From Janthinobacterium violaceinigrum (GTDB taxonomy: Bacteria > Pseudomonadota > Gammaproteobacteria > Burkholderiales > Burkholderiaceae_D): DNA of 64,000 nt. Positions 1-8,487 of this stretch are shown here, piece by piece. Under the pieces are notes generated by a model. The model searched no databases, was not told where the DNA came from, and saw nothing but the letters and a program-made list of their open reading frames with translations. Within the stretch, counting starts at the first letter, position 1. Every line of letters starts with the position of its first letter. Position numbers and translations under genes: made by a program. The stretch covers positions 1-64,000 of the forward strand of contig NZ_WFLI01000023.1 of the NCBI RefSeq assembly GCF_009208555.1. The letters are read 5' to 3'.

Positions 1-117
1 ATATTACTCACCCGTTCGCCACTCGCCACCAGAGCAAGCTCCGTGCTGCCGTTCGACTTGCATGTGTAAGGCATGCCGCCAGCGTTCAATCTGAGCCAGG
101 ATCAAACTCTTCAGTTT
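1..117 (-). rRNA. rrs: 16S ribosomal RNA, 5' end only (cut by left edge)
   Basis: Read on the minus strand, the sequence begins AAACTGAAGAGTTTGATCC and continues through the universal 27F site and the betaproteobacterial stretch that ends near ACACATGCAAGTCGAACGG. The remainder of the gene and the rest of the rRNA operon lie beyond the left edge. The variable stretch after GAACGGCAGCACGGAGC is of the type found in Janthinobacterium and Massilia. The 5' end is placed by alignment with the E. coli mature end and could be off by a few bases. Confidence 0.97.
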
Positions 118-310
118 AATCTCTGTTACTTTGCCCTTTTACAGGCACCGTTATTTCTAACGGGTCGCTCACTCAAAAAACTGACAGGCTACTTCCGAAG
201 AAGTATCCTATTTCATTATTTCTTGTGAACATTTGATATTTTAAGTATTACGCCAATCCGAAGATCGACGCTGCACTTACATCAAATGCCCACACTTATC
301 GACTGTTAAT

Positions 311-320
311 TGTTAAAGAA
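311..320 (-). promoter_or_regulatory. rrn leader boxA antitermination element
   Basis: On the minus strand the leader reads TTCTTTAACA, inside AGTTCTTTAACAATTAACAG. This is the boxA signal bound by NusB/NusE to protect rRNA transcripts from Rho. It lies about 195 bases upstream of the 16S 5' end. The remaining leader (118-310) holds no gene and presumably contains the RNase III processing stem partner. Confidence 0.75.
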
Positions 321-473
321 CTGTATTCGGCACTGCTTTCGCGCTACCGACAAAGCGTTGTGTTTGTCAGCTGCGAAGAAGGAAGAGTATGAAGCAATTT
401 GCTACGTCCGTCAACTCCTTCTTTTTCTCTCGTCTCACTCGGCATTTGCATGCGTCGTTCAGCGAGGGGGCGA

Positions 474-502
474 ATTATAGCCGTGCCCCGCACACCCCGC
501 AA
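474..502 (-). promoter_or_regulatory. Ribosomal RNA operon promoter
   Basis: Minus strand: -35 TTGCGG (502-497), a 17-base spacer and a perfect -10 TATAAT (479-474). A very GC-rich discriminator (TCGCCCCCTCGC) follows, typical of stringently controlled stable-RNA promoters. Transcription would start near 467 and give a leader of about 350 bases before 16S. The interval 118-582 contains no protein gene; the short open frames there are not credible. Confidence 0.75.
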
Positions 503-510
503 GCGCTATT

Positions 511-539
511 TTGCAGTTGGGCAAATATTGCTGTGTGAT
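511..539 (+). promoter_or_regulatory. Candidate promoter for cobT-cobS-cobC
   Basis: TTGCAG at 511-516 and TGTGAT at 534-539 are separated by 17 bases, 44 bases upstream of the cobT start. The -10 matches the consensus only 4/6, so this is a weak guess. It is back to back with the rrn promoter. No riboswitch is visible ahead of cobT. Confidence 0.3.
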
Positions 540-582
540 ATCGTAGCGCCGACCACACCCTGCCTCATCCACCTAGATTCCC

Positions 583-1623
583 ATGCCTATCCCACACATC
601 TCCCCCACCGCCAATCCCGCCCTGGCCAGCGCACTCGAACATGCCATCAATAGCAAGACCAAGCCATTGGGCAGCCTCGGCATGCTGGAAACCCTGGCCC
701 GCCAGATCGGCCTGATCCAGCAAAGCACGCAACTGGCGCTGCACCAGCCGGCCATCATCGTTTTCGCAGCCGACCATGGCATCGTCGCTGAAGGCATTTC
801 CGCCTATCCACAAAGCGTGACCTGGCAAATGGTGGAAAACTTCCTGGGCAACGGCGCCGCCATCAATGTCTTCGCCCGCCAGGCAGATTGCGCCCTCTAT
901 ATAGTAGACGCAGGTGTGAACCACGATTTCGGTGCGCGCGAGGGATTGCTTGACCGCAAGCAAGGCCCTGGCACACGCAACTTCGCCACGGAACCTGCCA
1001 TGAGCAAGGAGCAATGCCTGGCCGCCATGCAAGCCGGGATGGATCTGGTCGCCACCTTGGACGGCAACGTGCTGGGCTTTGGCGAAATGGGCATCGGCAA
1101 TACCACGGCCGCCGCCGCACTGATGCACAAGCTGACCGCTACGCCCGTCGCCGATTGCGTCGGTGCCGGCACGGGCCTCTCGAAAGAAGGCGTACGACAT
1201 AAGCAGCAGGTGATCGAAGCGGCTGTCGCGCATCATGCGGCAGTCAATGAGCCGCTCGATGTGCTGGCCACCTTTGGCGGTTTCGAAATCGCCATGATGG
1301 CCGGCGCCATGCTCAAAGCAGCCGAACGGCGCATGGTCCTGCTGATCGACGGCTTCATCGTCAGCAGCGCCCTGCTGGTGGCGGCCCGTTTGCAGCCGGC
1401 CATCCTCGACTACTGCGTGTTTTCGCACTGCTCCGATGAAAATGGCCACCGCCAGCTGCTGGCCAGCCTGGATGCGCGGCCGCTGCTGCAACTGGACCTG
1501 CGTCTGGGCGAAGGCACGGGTTCCGCGCTGGCCTTGCCACTGCTGCACGCGGCCGTCAATTTCATGCGCGAGATGGCCACTTTCGCCTCGGCCCAGGTCA
1601 GCGAAAAGTCCACGCCAGACTAA
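583..1623 (+). CDS. cobT: Nicotinate-nucleotide--dimethylbenzimidazole phosphoribosyltransferase
   Basis: This enzyme activates the lower ligand of B12 by moving phosphoribose from nicotinate mononucleotide to 5,6-dimethylbenzimidazole, giving alpha-ribazole phosphate. The protein is 346 residues, the usual length. It shows the family signature KPLGSLGMLE near residue 27, the substrate-binding stretch GEMGIGNTTAAAAL near 167 and the C-terminal GEGTGSALALPLL near 309, which carries the expected catalytic glutamate. It is the first gene of a short run with cobS (4 bases between them) and cobC. There is no good Shine-Dalgarno before the ATG. The run lies upstream of the riboswitch, so it is likely transcribed separately from btuB onward. 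Confidence 0.95.
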   Translation: MPIPHISPTANPALASALEHAINSKTKPLGSLGMLETLARQIGLIQQSTQLALHQPAIIVFAADHGIVAEGISAYPQSVTWQMVENFLGNGAAINVFARQADCALYIVDAGVNHDFGAREGLLDRKQGPGTRNFATEPAMSKEQCLAAMQAGMDLVATLDGNVLGFGEMGIGNTTAAAALMHKLTATPVADCVGAGTGLSKEGVRHKQQVIEAAVAHHAAVNEPLDVLATFGGFEIAMMAGAMLKAAERRMVLLIDGFIVSSALLVAARLQPAILDYCVFSHCSDENGHRQLLASLDARPLLQLDLRLGEGTGSALALPLLHAAVNFMREMATFASAQVSEKSTPD

Positions 1624-1627
1624 GACC

Positions 1628-2434
1628 ATGGCCCATCCCCTTGCCGCAGCAATCCACCAGTGCCGTCTCTTTTTCATCGCGCTGCAATTCTTCACGCGCC
1701 TGCCCATCCCCCGCTGGGTGGGGTTCGAGCCAGCCTGGCTGCAGCATGCCTCGCGCTACTTTCCCCTGGTGGGCGTGGTGGTGGCGGCCATCTGCGGCAC
1801 GGTGTATGTGCTGGCCAGCTGGCTGCTGCCATCGCCGGTGGCCGTGCTGCTGGCCGTCGCCGCCGGCATTTACCTGACGGGCGCCTTCCATGAAGACGGT
1901 TTCGCCGACATGTGCGACGGCTTCGGCGGCGGCTTGACGCGCGAGCGTGTGCTCGAGATCATGAAGGATTCGCGCATCGGCGCCTATGGCGCCATCGGCA
2001 TCGTCTGCCTGCTGGCCATCAAATGCGCGGCACTGGTTTCGCTGCCGCCCGCCGTCATCGTGGCGACACTGTGCATCGCCCATCCGCTCTCGCGCCTGGC
2101 CGCCGTCTCGCTGATCCGATTCATGGATTACGCGCGCGATGAAGGCAAGTCCAAACCCATGGCGCAGGAAATGCGCACGGGTGAATTCATCATCGCCGCC
2201 GTCTGCGGCCTGCTGCCCGCCGTCGCCTGCGGCGTGCTGGGGATACTCGACTGGGGTGCGCTGGCCTTTGCCATCGTGGCGGCCGCCGCCTGCGCATTCT
2301 GGCTGGGCCGCAAATGCCAGCGCCGCCTGCAAGGCTATACGGGCGACTGCCTGGGCGCCGTGCAGCAAGTGGCGGAAGTGGCGATCTACCTGGCCATCCT
2401 CTCCAGCTTCCAGCCTCCCGTGCGCTTCTATTAA
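1628..2434 (+). CDS. cobS: Adenosylcobinamide-GDP ribazoletransferase (cobalamin synthase)
   Basis: This integral membrane enzyme joins adenosylcobinamide-GDP to alpha-ribazole (phosphate), the last condensation in B12 nucleotide-loop assembly. The 268-residue protein opens with the conserved FFIALQFFTRLP and carries HEDGFADMCDGFGGG near residue 88, matching the HEDGxADxxDG metal and substrate motif of the family, between several hydrophobic helices. The ATG at 1628 follows the cobT stop by 4 bases. An in-frame extension starting at 1436 only overlaps cobT and is rejected. CobS is expected to work in the membrane with CbiB. Confidence 0.95.
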   Translation: MAHPLAAAIHQCRLFFIALQFFTRLPIPRWVGFEPAWLQHASRYFPLVGVVVAAICGTVYVLASWLLPSPVAVLLAVAAGIYLTGAFHEDGFADMCDGFGGGLTRERVLEIMKDSRIGAYGAIGIVCLLAIKCAALVSLPPAVIVATLCIAHPLSRLAAVSLIRFMDYARDEGKSKPMAQEMRTGEFIIAAVCGLLPAVACGVLGILDWGALAFAIVAAAACAFWLGRKCQRRLQGYTGDCLGAVQQVAEVAIYLAILSSFQPPVRFY

Positions 2435-2440
2435 GCCAGC

Positions 2441-2995
2441 ATGCGCCTGATCCTCGTCCGCCACCCCGCCCCCAAAGTGAGCAGCGGCACCTGCTATGGC
2501 CGCAGCGACGTGACAGTAACGCCGCACGCGCTGGCCGCCGTGCGCGCCAGCTTGCAGACGACCTTGCCGCCGCATGTGCCGCTATATGCCAGCCCCCTGC
2601 GCCGCTGCGCCGAACTGGCGGCGGCCCTGGCGCAGGACTTGCCCGCGAGCGCCCTGCGTTTCGACGCGCGGCTGGCCGAAATGGATTTCGGCGCGTGGGA
2701 AATGCAGCCCTGGCACGCGATTGCACGTGAAGACATCGATGCCTGGGCGGCCGGCCTGGCCCACTACCGCCCCGGCGGCGGTGAAAATGTGCTGGCGATG
2801 GCCGCCCGCGTCGATGCGTTTCTGGGCGATTTGTTGCGCGAACAACACGAAACGGCCATCATCATCTGCCATGCAGGCACCATCCGTCTGCTCTGCGCAT
2901 TGCAGGCGGGGCTGCCATTGGAGGAAACCGCCCTGCTGGCCGCCAATTCCCCCCATAAAATCGCCTACGGTGCGACTGTCGTCGTCGATTTCTGA
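2441..2995 (+). CDS. cobC: Alpha-ribazole phosphatase, histidine phosphatase family
   Basis: The protein removes the 5'-phosphate of alpha-ribazole-5'-phosphate (or of cobalamin-5'-phosphate) in the last steps of B12 assembly. It is 184 residues long and belongs to the phosphoglycerate-mutase-like fold. The N-terminal phospho-accepting histidine is in LVRHPAP (H8, where most relatives have RHG), and the second catalytic histidine is in ICHAGTIR near residue 143. It starts 6 bases after cobS. The family is broad, so the substrate is inferred from the neighbours cobT and cobS. Confidence 0.88.
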   Translation: MRLILVRHPAPKVSSGTCYGRSDVTVTPHALAAVRASLQTTLPPHVPLYASPLRRCAELAAALAQDLPASALRFDARLAEMDFGAWEMQPWHAIAREDIDAWAAGLAHYRPGGGENVLAMAARVDAFLGDLLREQHETAIIICHAGTIRLLCALQAGLPLEETALLAANSPHKIAYGATVVVDF

Positions 2996-3016
2996 TATTG
3001 AATTGTCCAGTCGACC

Positions 3017-3046
3017 ATGTCAGTCCATGCCTGCTGCACGTATAAT
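3017..3046 (+). promoter_or_regulatory. Promoter for the riboswitch-btuB transcript
   Basis: A perfect -10 TATAAT (3041-3046) lies just ahead of the riboswitch. The best -35 is ATGTCA (3017-3022) at 18 bases, a weak match. Transcription would begin near 3053, placing the aptamer at the very 5' end of the RNA. This separates cobTSC from the downstream uptake and synthesis genes. Confidence 0.65.
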
Positions 3047-3052
3047 GGCGGG

Positions 3053-3275
3053 GTTTTGGTGCCCGCGTTCATGTCCATGAGCGCAGTTAAACGGGAAACA
3101 CGATGCCGCGATCGCGGCGAGCGTGTGCTGCCCCCGCAACGGTAAGCAAGTGTCGCCCCTCCCCACAGGAAGCGGGCGACAAGCGATCTCTGACAACCAC
3201 TGTGCTTGCAATCATCGAGCATGGGAAGGTGGGATCGCCGTACTTGCCAGCCCGGATACCGGCCAGGACAGGTGG
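3053..3275 (+). promoter_or_regulatory. Cobalamin riboswitch (AdoCbl aptamer)
   Basis: The leader contains the conserved cobalamin-aptamer blocks in order: a GGTGCC-type start at about 3058, AAACGGGAAACACGATGC near 3090, GCTGCCCCCGCAACGGTAA near 3127-3146, the B12-box region AACCACTGTGC near 3195, GGGAAGGTGGGATCG near 3223 and AGCCCGGATACCGGCC near 3248. It precedes btuB by about 90 bases. Such aptamers fold on binding adenosylcobalamin and shut down uptake and synthesis genes. The edges are approximate. Confidence 0.93.
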
Positions 3276-3316
3276 AAGTGCGGGCCTTGCCGGGCGCCGC
3301 GCCTTCCGTTGAATCT

Positions 3317-3347
3317 GGCTTGCGGGGACGCGAGCCGGGTGCTTTTT
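3317..3347 (+). terminator. Candidate expression-platform hairpin of the riboswitch
   Basis: GGCTTGCG and CGCGAGCC (3317-3324 with 3329-3336, one G-U pair) form a stem, with GGGTGCTTTTT just after it. This could act as the ligand-dependent terminator between aptamer and btuB, or as the element hiding the btuB ribosome site. The T run begins six bases after the stem, so the terminator reading is uncertain. Confidence 0.45.
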
Positions 3348-3364
3348 CCGAAGAAAACGATATC

Positions 3365-5347
3365 ATGACTGCTCCCGTATTACACCGCCGCGCGCCGGCA
3401 ATGGCGCCGCGCGCCCTGGTTTCCGCCATTTCCCTGTGCTTCATCGCCGCCGCTCCAGCATTCGCGCAAACCCCAAACAACACGCTGGACCAGATCGTCG
3501 TCACCGGCTCCCGCTTCAACAGCGACCCGGCATTGCAACCGATTGGCGCCACCGTCATCACGGCCGATGAAATCCGCCGCGCGGGCATCAGCGATGTGAA
3601 CCAGGCCATCCGCAAGATCGGCGGCGTCTATGGCCGTCAAAGCCTCACCGGCAGCCCTGACTTCACCCTCGATCTGCGCGGCTTCGGCGCTACCGCCAGC
3701 CAGAACACGGTCGTGGTCCTCGACGGCGTGCGCCTGTCGGAAAATGAACTGACCGATCCCGTCCTGGCCAGCATCCCCATCGATAGCGTCGAACGCATTG
3801 AAATCACGCGCGGCGGCAGCAGCGTCCTGTACGGCGACGGCGCCACGGGCGGCGTGATCAACATCGTCACCAAGCGTCCAGGCAAGCAGGCTGGCCGCGG
3901 TACCGTCTTTGCCGAAGTCGGCCAGCTGGGCCAGCGCGAAGTGCGCGGCTCCGTAGCCCAGACCTGGAATAACGTCACCCTCGACGCCGCTATCGGCAAG
4001 CAGGAAACCGACAACTATCGCGACAATAACGAATACAAGCAGACCAGCTTCGGCGGCGGCGCGCAATGGCAGGGCAAGGATGTCCGCGCCGGCGTGCGTA
4101 TCGACAGCACGCGTCAGGACAGCCGTTTCCCTGGTTCGATCACATTGGCCCAGTTTGAAGCCAACCCACGCCAGGCGAAAACACTGAAAGATTTCGGCTC
4201 GGTCGACAGCGACCGCTATACCGCCTTCGCCGAAGGCCGCCTGGGTGCCGTAGACCTGGCAGCCGAACTGTCGCACCGCGAAAAGACGGCAAAGTCAACC
4301 TACTCCGGCGACCCATCACAGCGCAAAGCCAAACAAAACCAGTTCTCGCCACGACTGCGCCACCTGGGCCAGTTCGACGGCATGCTCAATGAGATCGTCG
4401 CCGGCGCCGACTTCATCAAGTGGGATATTGCAGTCGATGCTTCGTACTCCCAGGCCAAGGCCAAACAAAAATCACAGGCATTCTATGTGCGTGACGAACT
4501 GAAATTCGCCAGCCCGCAAAATTTCCGTATCGCCGCAGGTGTACGCCATGAAACCTTCGACAAGGACTTCAACGACCCTATCGGATACCCCACGACGGCC
4601 TACAACATCAAGCAGAGCTTCAATGCCTGGGACGTGCAAGGCAGCTTCGATGTCGTGCCCCAAGTAAATCTGTACGCCAAGGCCGGCCAGAGCTATCGCG
4701 TGGCTACCGCCGATGAAAACGGTTCGACACCGGTTGCCAACAAGCCCTTGCAAGGCCAGACCTCGCACGACCTGGAGTTGGGCGCGACCTACGACAACAG
4801 CATCGTCAAGGTCGACGCACGCGTCTTCCGCCACAAGCTGACCAACGAGATCTACTATGACCCGACGGCAGGCGCGTCCGGCTGGGGTGCCAACACCAAC
4901 CTGGACCCGACCAAGCACCAGGGCTTCGAACTCGATGCACGCGCGAATATCGCAGCTGACTGGCGCGTCAGCGGCCACTACCAGCACGTGAAGGCCACCT
5001 TCACCGAAGGCGTCAATTCGGGCAAGGAACTGACCCTGATCCCGAAAAACACCCTGTCGGCCCGCCTGTCGTGGGTGCCGAAAGATGGCCAGAGCGCCGA
5101 CTTCGGCGCGCAATGGGTGGACAGCCAGCGCTATGGCAGCGATTTTGCCAATACCTGCTCTGCCAAGATCCCGTCGTTCACCACCTTCGACGCCCGCTAT
5201 GCTCGCAAGTTCGGCGCCTGGGAAGTGGCCGTCAATGCCTTGAACCTGACGGACAAGCAGTACTTCACCAACGCCTTCAGCTGCAAAGGCGGCATCTATC
5301 CTAGCAATGGCCGCCAGATGAAACTGTCGGCACGCTACGATTTCTAA
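3365..5347 (+). CDS. btuB: TonB-dependent outer-membrane vitamin B12 receptor
   Basis: This outer-membrane barrel imports cobalamin using energy from TonB. The 660-residue protein has a signal peptide ending near AFAQ, a TonB-box-like stretch DQIVVTGSR right after it, a plug domain (ITADEIRRAGISDVNQAIR, VLDGVRLSENE, RGGSSVLYGDGATGGVINI) and a barrel that ends in the C-terminal aromatic SARYDF. The ATG at 3365 is chosen because it yields the signal peptide; a longer frame from 3206 runs through the riboswitch. The B12 substrate is supported by the riboswitch in front and btuCD behind, since sequence alone does not fix the ligand. Confidence 0.92.
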   Translation: MTAPVLHRRAPAMAPRALVSAISLCFIAAAPAFAQTPNNTLDQIVVTGSRFNSDPALQPIGATVITADEIRRAGISDVNQAIRKIGGVYGRQSLTGSPDFTLDLRGFGATASQNTVVVLDGVRLSENELTDPVLASIPIDSVERIEITRGGSSVLYGDGATGGVINIVTKRPGKQAGRGTVFAEVGQLGQREVRGSVAQTWNNVTLDAAIGKQETDNYRDNNEYKQTSFGGGAQWQGKDVRAGVRIDSTRQDSRFPGSITLAQFEANPRQAKTLKDFGSVDSDRYTAFAEGRLGAVDLAAELSHREKTAKSTYSGDPSQRKAKQNQFSPRLRHLGQFDGMLNEIVAGADFIKWDIAVDASYSQAKAKQKSQAFYVRDELKFASPQNFRIAAGVRHETFDKDFNDPIGYPTTAYNIKQSFNAWDVQGSFDVVPQVNLYAKAGQSYRVATADENGSTPVANKPLQGQTSHDLELGATYDNSIVKVDARVFRHKLTNEIYYDPTAGASGWGANTNLDPTKHQGFELDARANIAADWRVSGHYQHVKATFTEGVNSGKELTLIPKNTLSARLSWVPKDGQSADFGAQWVDSQRYGSDFANTCSAKIPSFTTFDARYARKFGAWEVAVNALNLTDKQYFTNAFSCKGGIYPSNGRQMKLSARYDF

Positions 5348-5368
5348 AGCGGCCAGGAGTTGATTACA

Positions 5369-5404
5369 ATGGCCCGTACGCGCAATCGCATGCGGGCCAT
5401 TTTT
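5369..5404 (+). terminator. Rho-independent terminator between btuB and btuC
   Basis: ATGGCCCG (5369-5376) pairs with CGGGCCAT (5393-5400) and is followed by TTTT. It lies 22 bases after the btuB stop and 75 bases before btuC. It would reduce readthrough from the abundant outer-membrane receptor gene into the transporter genes. Confidence 0.65.
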
Positions 5405-5478
5405 CGTATACGCCCCACCAACGCATCCGAGGAAGTCCGCAACCACTTGCACCGTTCCCGTTTCATCTAAGGCAGTAC

Positions 5479-6504
5479 ATGCACCCATTTTTCCGCAATA
5501 TGCGCCACCGCGCCACCGTCATCCTCACGGTGCTGGTCGTGTGCGCCGTTGCCAGCCTGATTTTCTCCGGCATGATCGGTTCGATCGCGATTCCGCTCGC
5601 CGACCTGCCTTCCGCCCTGTTCCATGTCGTGCAGGGCAAGACCGATACCCTCGCCGCCACCTTGCTCGACCTGCGCCTGGGCCGCGCGCTGACCGCCTTT
5701 GTCACCGGCGCGGCACTGTCGCTGGCCGGCCTGATGATGCAGGCGCTGCTGCGCAATCCCCTGGCCGACCCCTATGTGCTTGGCATTTCCGCCGGCGCCT
5801 CTGTCGGCGCGCTGGCCGCGCTGCTGTTCATGTGCGCGCTGTGGGTGGTCGACGCAGCGGCCTTTGCCGGCGCCGTCGGCGTGTCCATGCTGCTGTATTT
5901 CTTTGCCCGCCGCGACCTGCGCGGCGGCACGGCGGCCGAAGGCGGCGCTTCGCTATTGCTGCTGACGGGCGTGATCCTGGCCTCGGCCTGCATGGCCATC
6001 GTCACCCTGATGCTGTCCATCGCCCCTGAAAGCCGCTTGCGCAGCATGGTGTTCTGGATGATCGGAGACCTGTCCGGCGCGCCCGCGCGGCTGATGCCCT
6101 GGCTGGTGCTGGCCGGCGCCCTGGTCTTCGCCTTGCGCTGCGCGCGTTCGCTGAACATCATGGCGCTGCACGCGGAAGCGGCCAGCACCCTGGGCGTACG
6201 CGTGGGCGCCCTGCGCAAAGGCCTGTTCTTCTGTTCCGGCCTGCTCACGGCCAGCGCCGTCACCAGCGCCGGCAGCGTGGGTTTCGTGGGCCTGATCGTG
6301 CCGCACGCGCTGCGCTTTGCCTGCGGCCCCGATCATCGCCTGCTGATACCGGCCGCCGCACTGGCCGGCGGCACCTTCCTCGTGCTGGCCGATACTTTGG
6401 CGCGCACCGTGCTGGCGCCGTTGCAGCTGCCCGTCGGCGTCGTCACGGCGATGATAGGCGCGCCCGTCTTCCTGTACCAGCTCCATCGATTGCGCAGGAG
6501 ATGA
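5479..6504 (+). CDS. btuC: Cobalamin ABC transporter permease (FecCD family)
   Basis: This inner-membrane permease of the FecCD/BtuC family is 341 residues long with about ten hydrophobic helices. It moves cobalamin from the periplasmic binding protein to the cytoplasm. Recognisable stretches are GLMMQALLRNPLADPYVLGISAGASVGA near residue 75, part of the family signature, and SAGSVGFVGLIVPHALR near 265, which couples to the ATPase. The ATPase follows 7 bases later. Iron-siderophore permeases share this fold, so the substrate comes from context: riboswitch, btuB and cob genes. Confidence 0.9.
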   Translation: MHPFFRNMRHRATVILTVLVVCAVASLIFSGMIGSIAIPLADLPSALFHVVQGKTDTLAATLLDLRLGRALTAFVTGAALSLAGLMMQALLRNPLADPYVLGISAGASVGALAALLFMCALWVVDAAAFAGAVGVSMLLYFFARRDLRGGTAAEGGASLLLLTGVILASACMAIVTLMLSIAPESRLRSMVFWMIGDLSGAPARLMPWLVLAGALVFALRCARSLNIMALHAEAASTLGVRVGALRKGLFFCSGLLTASAVTSAGSVGFVGLIVPHALRFACGPDHRLLIPAAALAGGTFLVLADTLARTVLAPLQLPVGVVTAMIGAPVFLYQLHRLRRR

Positions 6505-6511
6505 AACAAGC

Positions 6512-7279
6512 ATGATACGCACCTACCAACTGGGCCTGAAAGCAGGCCCGCGCTCCCTCGTGGAAAACCTCACCTGGCAAATCAGGGATGGCGAATGCTG
6601 GAGCGTGATCGGCCGCAATGGCGCTGGAAAAAGCACATTGCTGCGCGCACTGGCCGGCTTGCGCGAACCGGATGCGGGCCACGTGACGATACAGGGCCGC
6701 GCCCTGGTCGACTGGCCGCTGGAAGAACTGGCGCGCGAGCGCGCGTTCCTGGCGCAGGCGCGGCATGACGCGTTTTCGTACCGCGTCATCGAAACCGTGC
6801 TGTCGGCACGCCACCCATATCACGACAACCATTACTGGGAAGGCAGCGACGACCAGCGCATCGCCCTGGCGGCGCTGGCGTCGATGGAAGTGGAGCACCT
6901 GGCCGAGCGCGACGTGCGCAGCCTGTCCGGCGGCGAACGCCAGCGCGTGGCCATCGCCGCCATGCTGGCGCAGGACACGCCCTTGCTGCTGCTGGACGAA
7001 CCTGCCAATGCGCTGGACCTGGCGCACCAGGTCAGCGTCATGGGCCTGCTATCGAAGCTGTGCCGCGAGCAGCAGAAAACCGTGGTCATGGTGGGACATG
7101 ACCTGAACCTGGCGCACAGCGTCTCGACCCACGCGCTGCTGCTGATGGGCGACGGCGGCTGGCTGGCAGGTCCCGTGGCAGAGGTGATGCAGGCATCCAC
7201 CCTGGGCGACTACCTGGGCCACCCTATCGAGATCATCGATCACGGCAAACGCAAGATATTCATACCGAAAGAGGACTGA
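6512..7279 (+). CDS. btuD: Cobalamin ABC transporter ATP-binding protein
   Basis: This is the cytoplasmic ATPase of the B12 importer, 255 residues. It has Walker A GRNGAGKST near residue 34, the ABC signature LSGGERQRVAIA near 136, Walker B LLLLDEPANALDLAHQ near 155 and the H-loop VGHDLNLA near 195. It lies between btuC and cobO; cobO starts one base after the btuD stop. The substrate is inferred from the gene neighbourhood. The cognate binding protein is presumably the secreted BtuF-like protein encoded at 10410. Confidence 0.92.
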   Translation: MIRTYQLGLKAGPRSLVENLTWQIRDGECWSVIGRNGAGKSTLLRALAGLREPDAGHVTIQGRALVDWPLEELARERAFLAQARHDAFSYRVIETVLSARHPYHDNHYWEGSDDQRIALAALASMEVEHLAERDVRSLSGGERQRVAIAAMLAQDTPLLLLDEPANALDLAHQVSVMGLLSKLCREQQKTVVMVGHDLNLAHSVSTHALLLMGDGGWLAGPVAEVMQASTLGDYLGHPIEIIDHGKRKIFIPKED

Positions 7280-7280
7280 C

Positions 7281-7913
7281 ATGAGCGACAACAAGAACAT
7301 CGACGCGGACACCGCCGCCATCAACGAACGCCACCGCGTGCGCATGGAGCGCAAGAAAGCCATCATCGATGCGGCCATCGCCAAGGCCGACAAGGAAATC
7401 GGCATCATCATCGTCAACACGGGCAATGGCAAGGGCAAGAGTTCGAGCGGCTTCGGCATGGCCATCCGCGCCATGGGCCACGGCATGAAAGTGGGCGTGG
7501 TGCAGTTCATCAAGGGCGCCATGTCGACGGGCGAAGAAAAATTCCTGCGCCGCTTCCCCGACGAAATCAGTTTTCATGCGATGGGCGAAGGCTATACCTG
7601 GGAAACGCAGAACCGCGAACGCGACATCGAAAAGGCCGAACTGGCATGGGAACAGGCAAAGACCTTCCTGGCCGACCCCAGCTACGGCCTGGTGCTGTTC
7701 GACGAGCTCAATATCGCCCTCAAGTACAAATACCTCGACGTGCACAAGGTCATCGCCGACCTGCTGGAACGCCCGGCCATGCAGCACGTGGTCATTACGG
7801 GCCGCGGCGCGCCGGACGAACTGATCGCCATCGCCGACACCGTCACGGAAATGGCCGTCGTCAAGCATGCATATGCAGCCGGCATCGGCGCGCAACTCGG
7901 CACCGAGTGGTAA
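7281..7913 (+). CDS. cobO: Cob(I)yrinic acid a,c-diamide adenosyltransferase (CobO/BtuR type)
   Basis: The enzyme attaches the 5'-deoxyadenosyl group of ATP to reduced cobalt, forming the Co-C bond of adenosylcobalamin precursors and salvaged corrinoids. The protein is 210 residues, with the family's P-loop in VNTGNGKGKSSSGFG near residues 44-58 and the downstream LVLFDELNIALKYKYL that marks CobA/CobO/BtuR proteins. A good AGAGGA ribosome site precedes the ATG. CobO uses both newly made and imported corrinoids, which fits its position between btuD and cobU. Confidence 0.95.
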   Translation: MSDNKNIDADTAAINERHRVRMERKKAIIDAAIAKADKEIGIIIVNTGNGKGKSSSGFGMAIRAMGHGMKVGVVQFIKGAMSTGEEKFLRRFPDEISFHAMGEGYTWETQNRERDIEKAELAWEQAKTFLADPSYGLVLFDELNIALKYKYLDVHKVIADLLERPAMQHVVITGRGAPDELIAIADTVTEMAVVKHAYAAGIGAQLGTEW

Positions 7914-7920
7914 CAGCGCC

Positions 7921-8487
7921 ATGACGCGCACCCTGGTCTTTGGCGGCGCCCGATCGGGCAAGAGCGCCTACGCCGAACAACTGGCCCGGGCGTCCGGCAA
8001 GGAAGTCGTCTACATCGCCACCGCGCAGGCGGGCGACGGCGAGATGGCCACGCGCATCGCGCATCACCGGGTACAGCGCCCGGCCGGGTGGACCACCGTA
8101 GAAGAGCCGCTGCGCCTGGGCGACGCCATCCTGCGGCAGGCGCACCTGGGCCGCCTGCTGCTGGTCGACTGCCTGACCCTGTGGCTGACGAACCTGATGT
8201 TTTCCACCGGCGAGACCTATCCTGACGTGGGCGACATCGCCCTGCCCGAGCTGTTCCACAGCGAGCGCGCGCACCTGCTGTATGCGCTGGCCGAAATCGA
8301 GGAAAGCGGCTGCGACCTTGTCCTCGTATCGAATGAAGTGGGCATGGGCATCGTGCCGTATGGCGCCATCTCGCGCTGCTTCACCGATGAAGCGGGCCGC
8401 CTGAACCAGGCCGTGGCGGCCGCCTGCGACAGGGCCGTATTGGTCGCCGCCGGCCTGCCCCTGCACCTGAAAGGCGGCCCATGCTGA
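7921..8487 (+). CDS. cobU: Adenosylcobinamide kinase / adenosylcobinamide-phosphate guanylyltransferase
   Basis: This bifunctional enzyme phosphorylates adenosylcobinamide and then transfers GMP to give adenosylcobinamide-GDP for CobS. The 188-residue protein shows the P-loop GGARSGKSAYAEQL near residue 8, the HRVQRP segment near residue 49 that holds the guanylylated histidine, LLLVDCLTLWLTNL near 80 and SNEVGMGIVP near 137. The ATG at 7921 is preferred; the longer frame from 7867 overlaps cobO. The cbiB start lies inside its last codons. The alternative name in the aerobic pathway is cobP. Confidence 0.94.
   Translation: MTRTLVFGGARSGKSAYAEQLARASGKEVVYIATAQAGDGEMATRIAHHRVQRPAGWTTVEEPLRLGDAILRQAHLGRLLLVDCLTLWLTNLMFSTGETYPDVGDIALPELFHSERAHLLYALAEIEESGCDLVLVSNEVGMGIVPYGAISRCFTDEAGRLNQAVAAACDRAVLVAAGLPLHLKGGPC

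Noticed and set aside
565..1707. 380-codon minus-strand frame over cobT
   Set aside because: Antisense to a clear cobT; no ribosome site and shadow-like composition.
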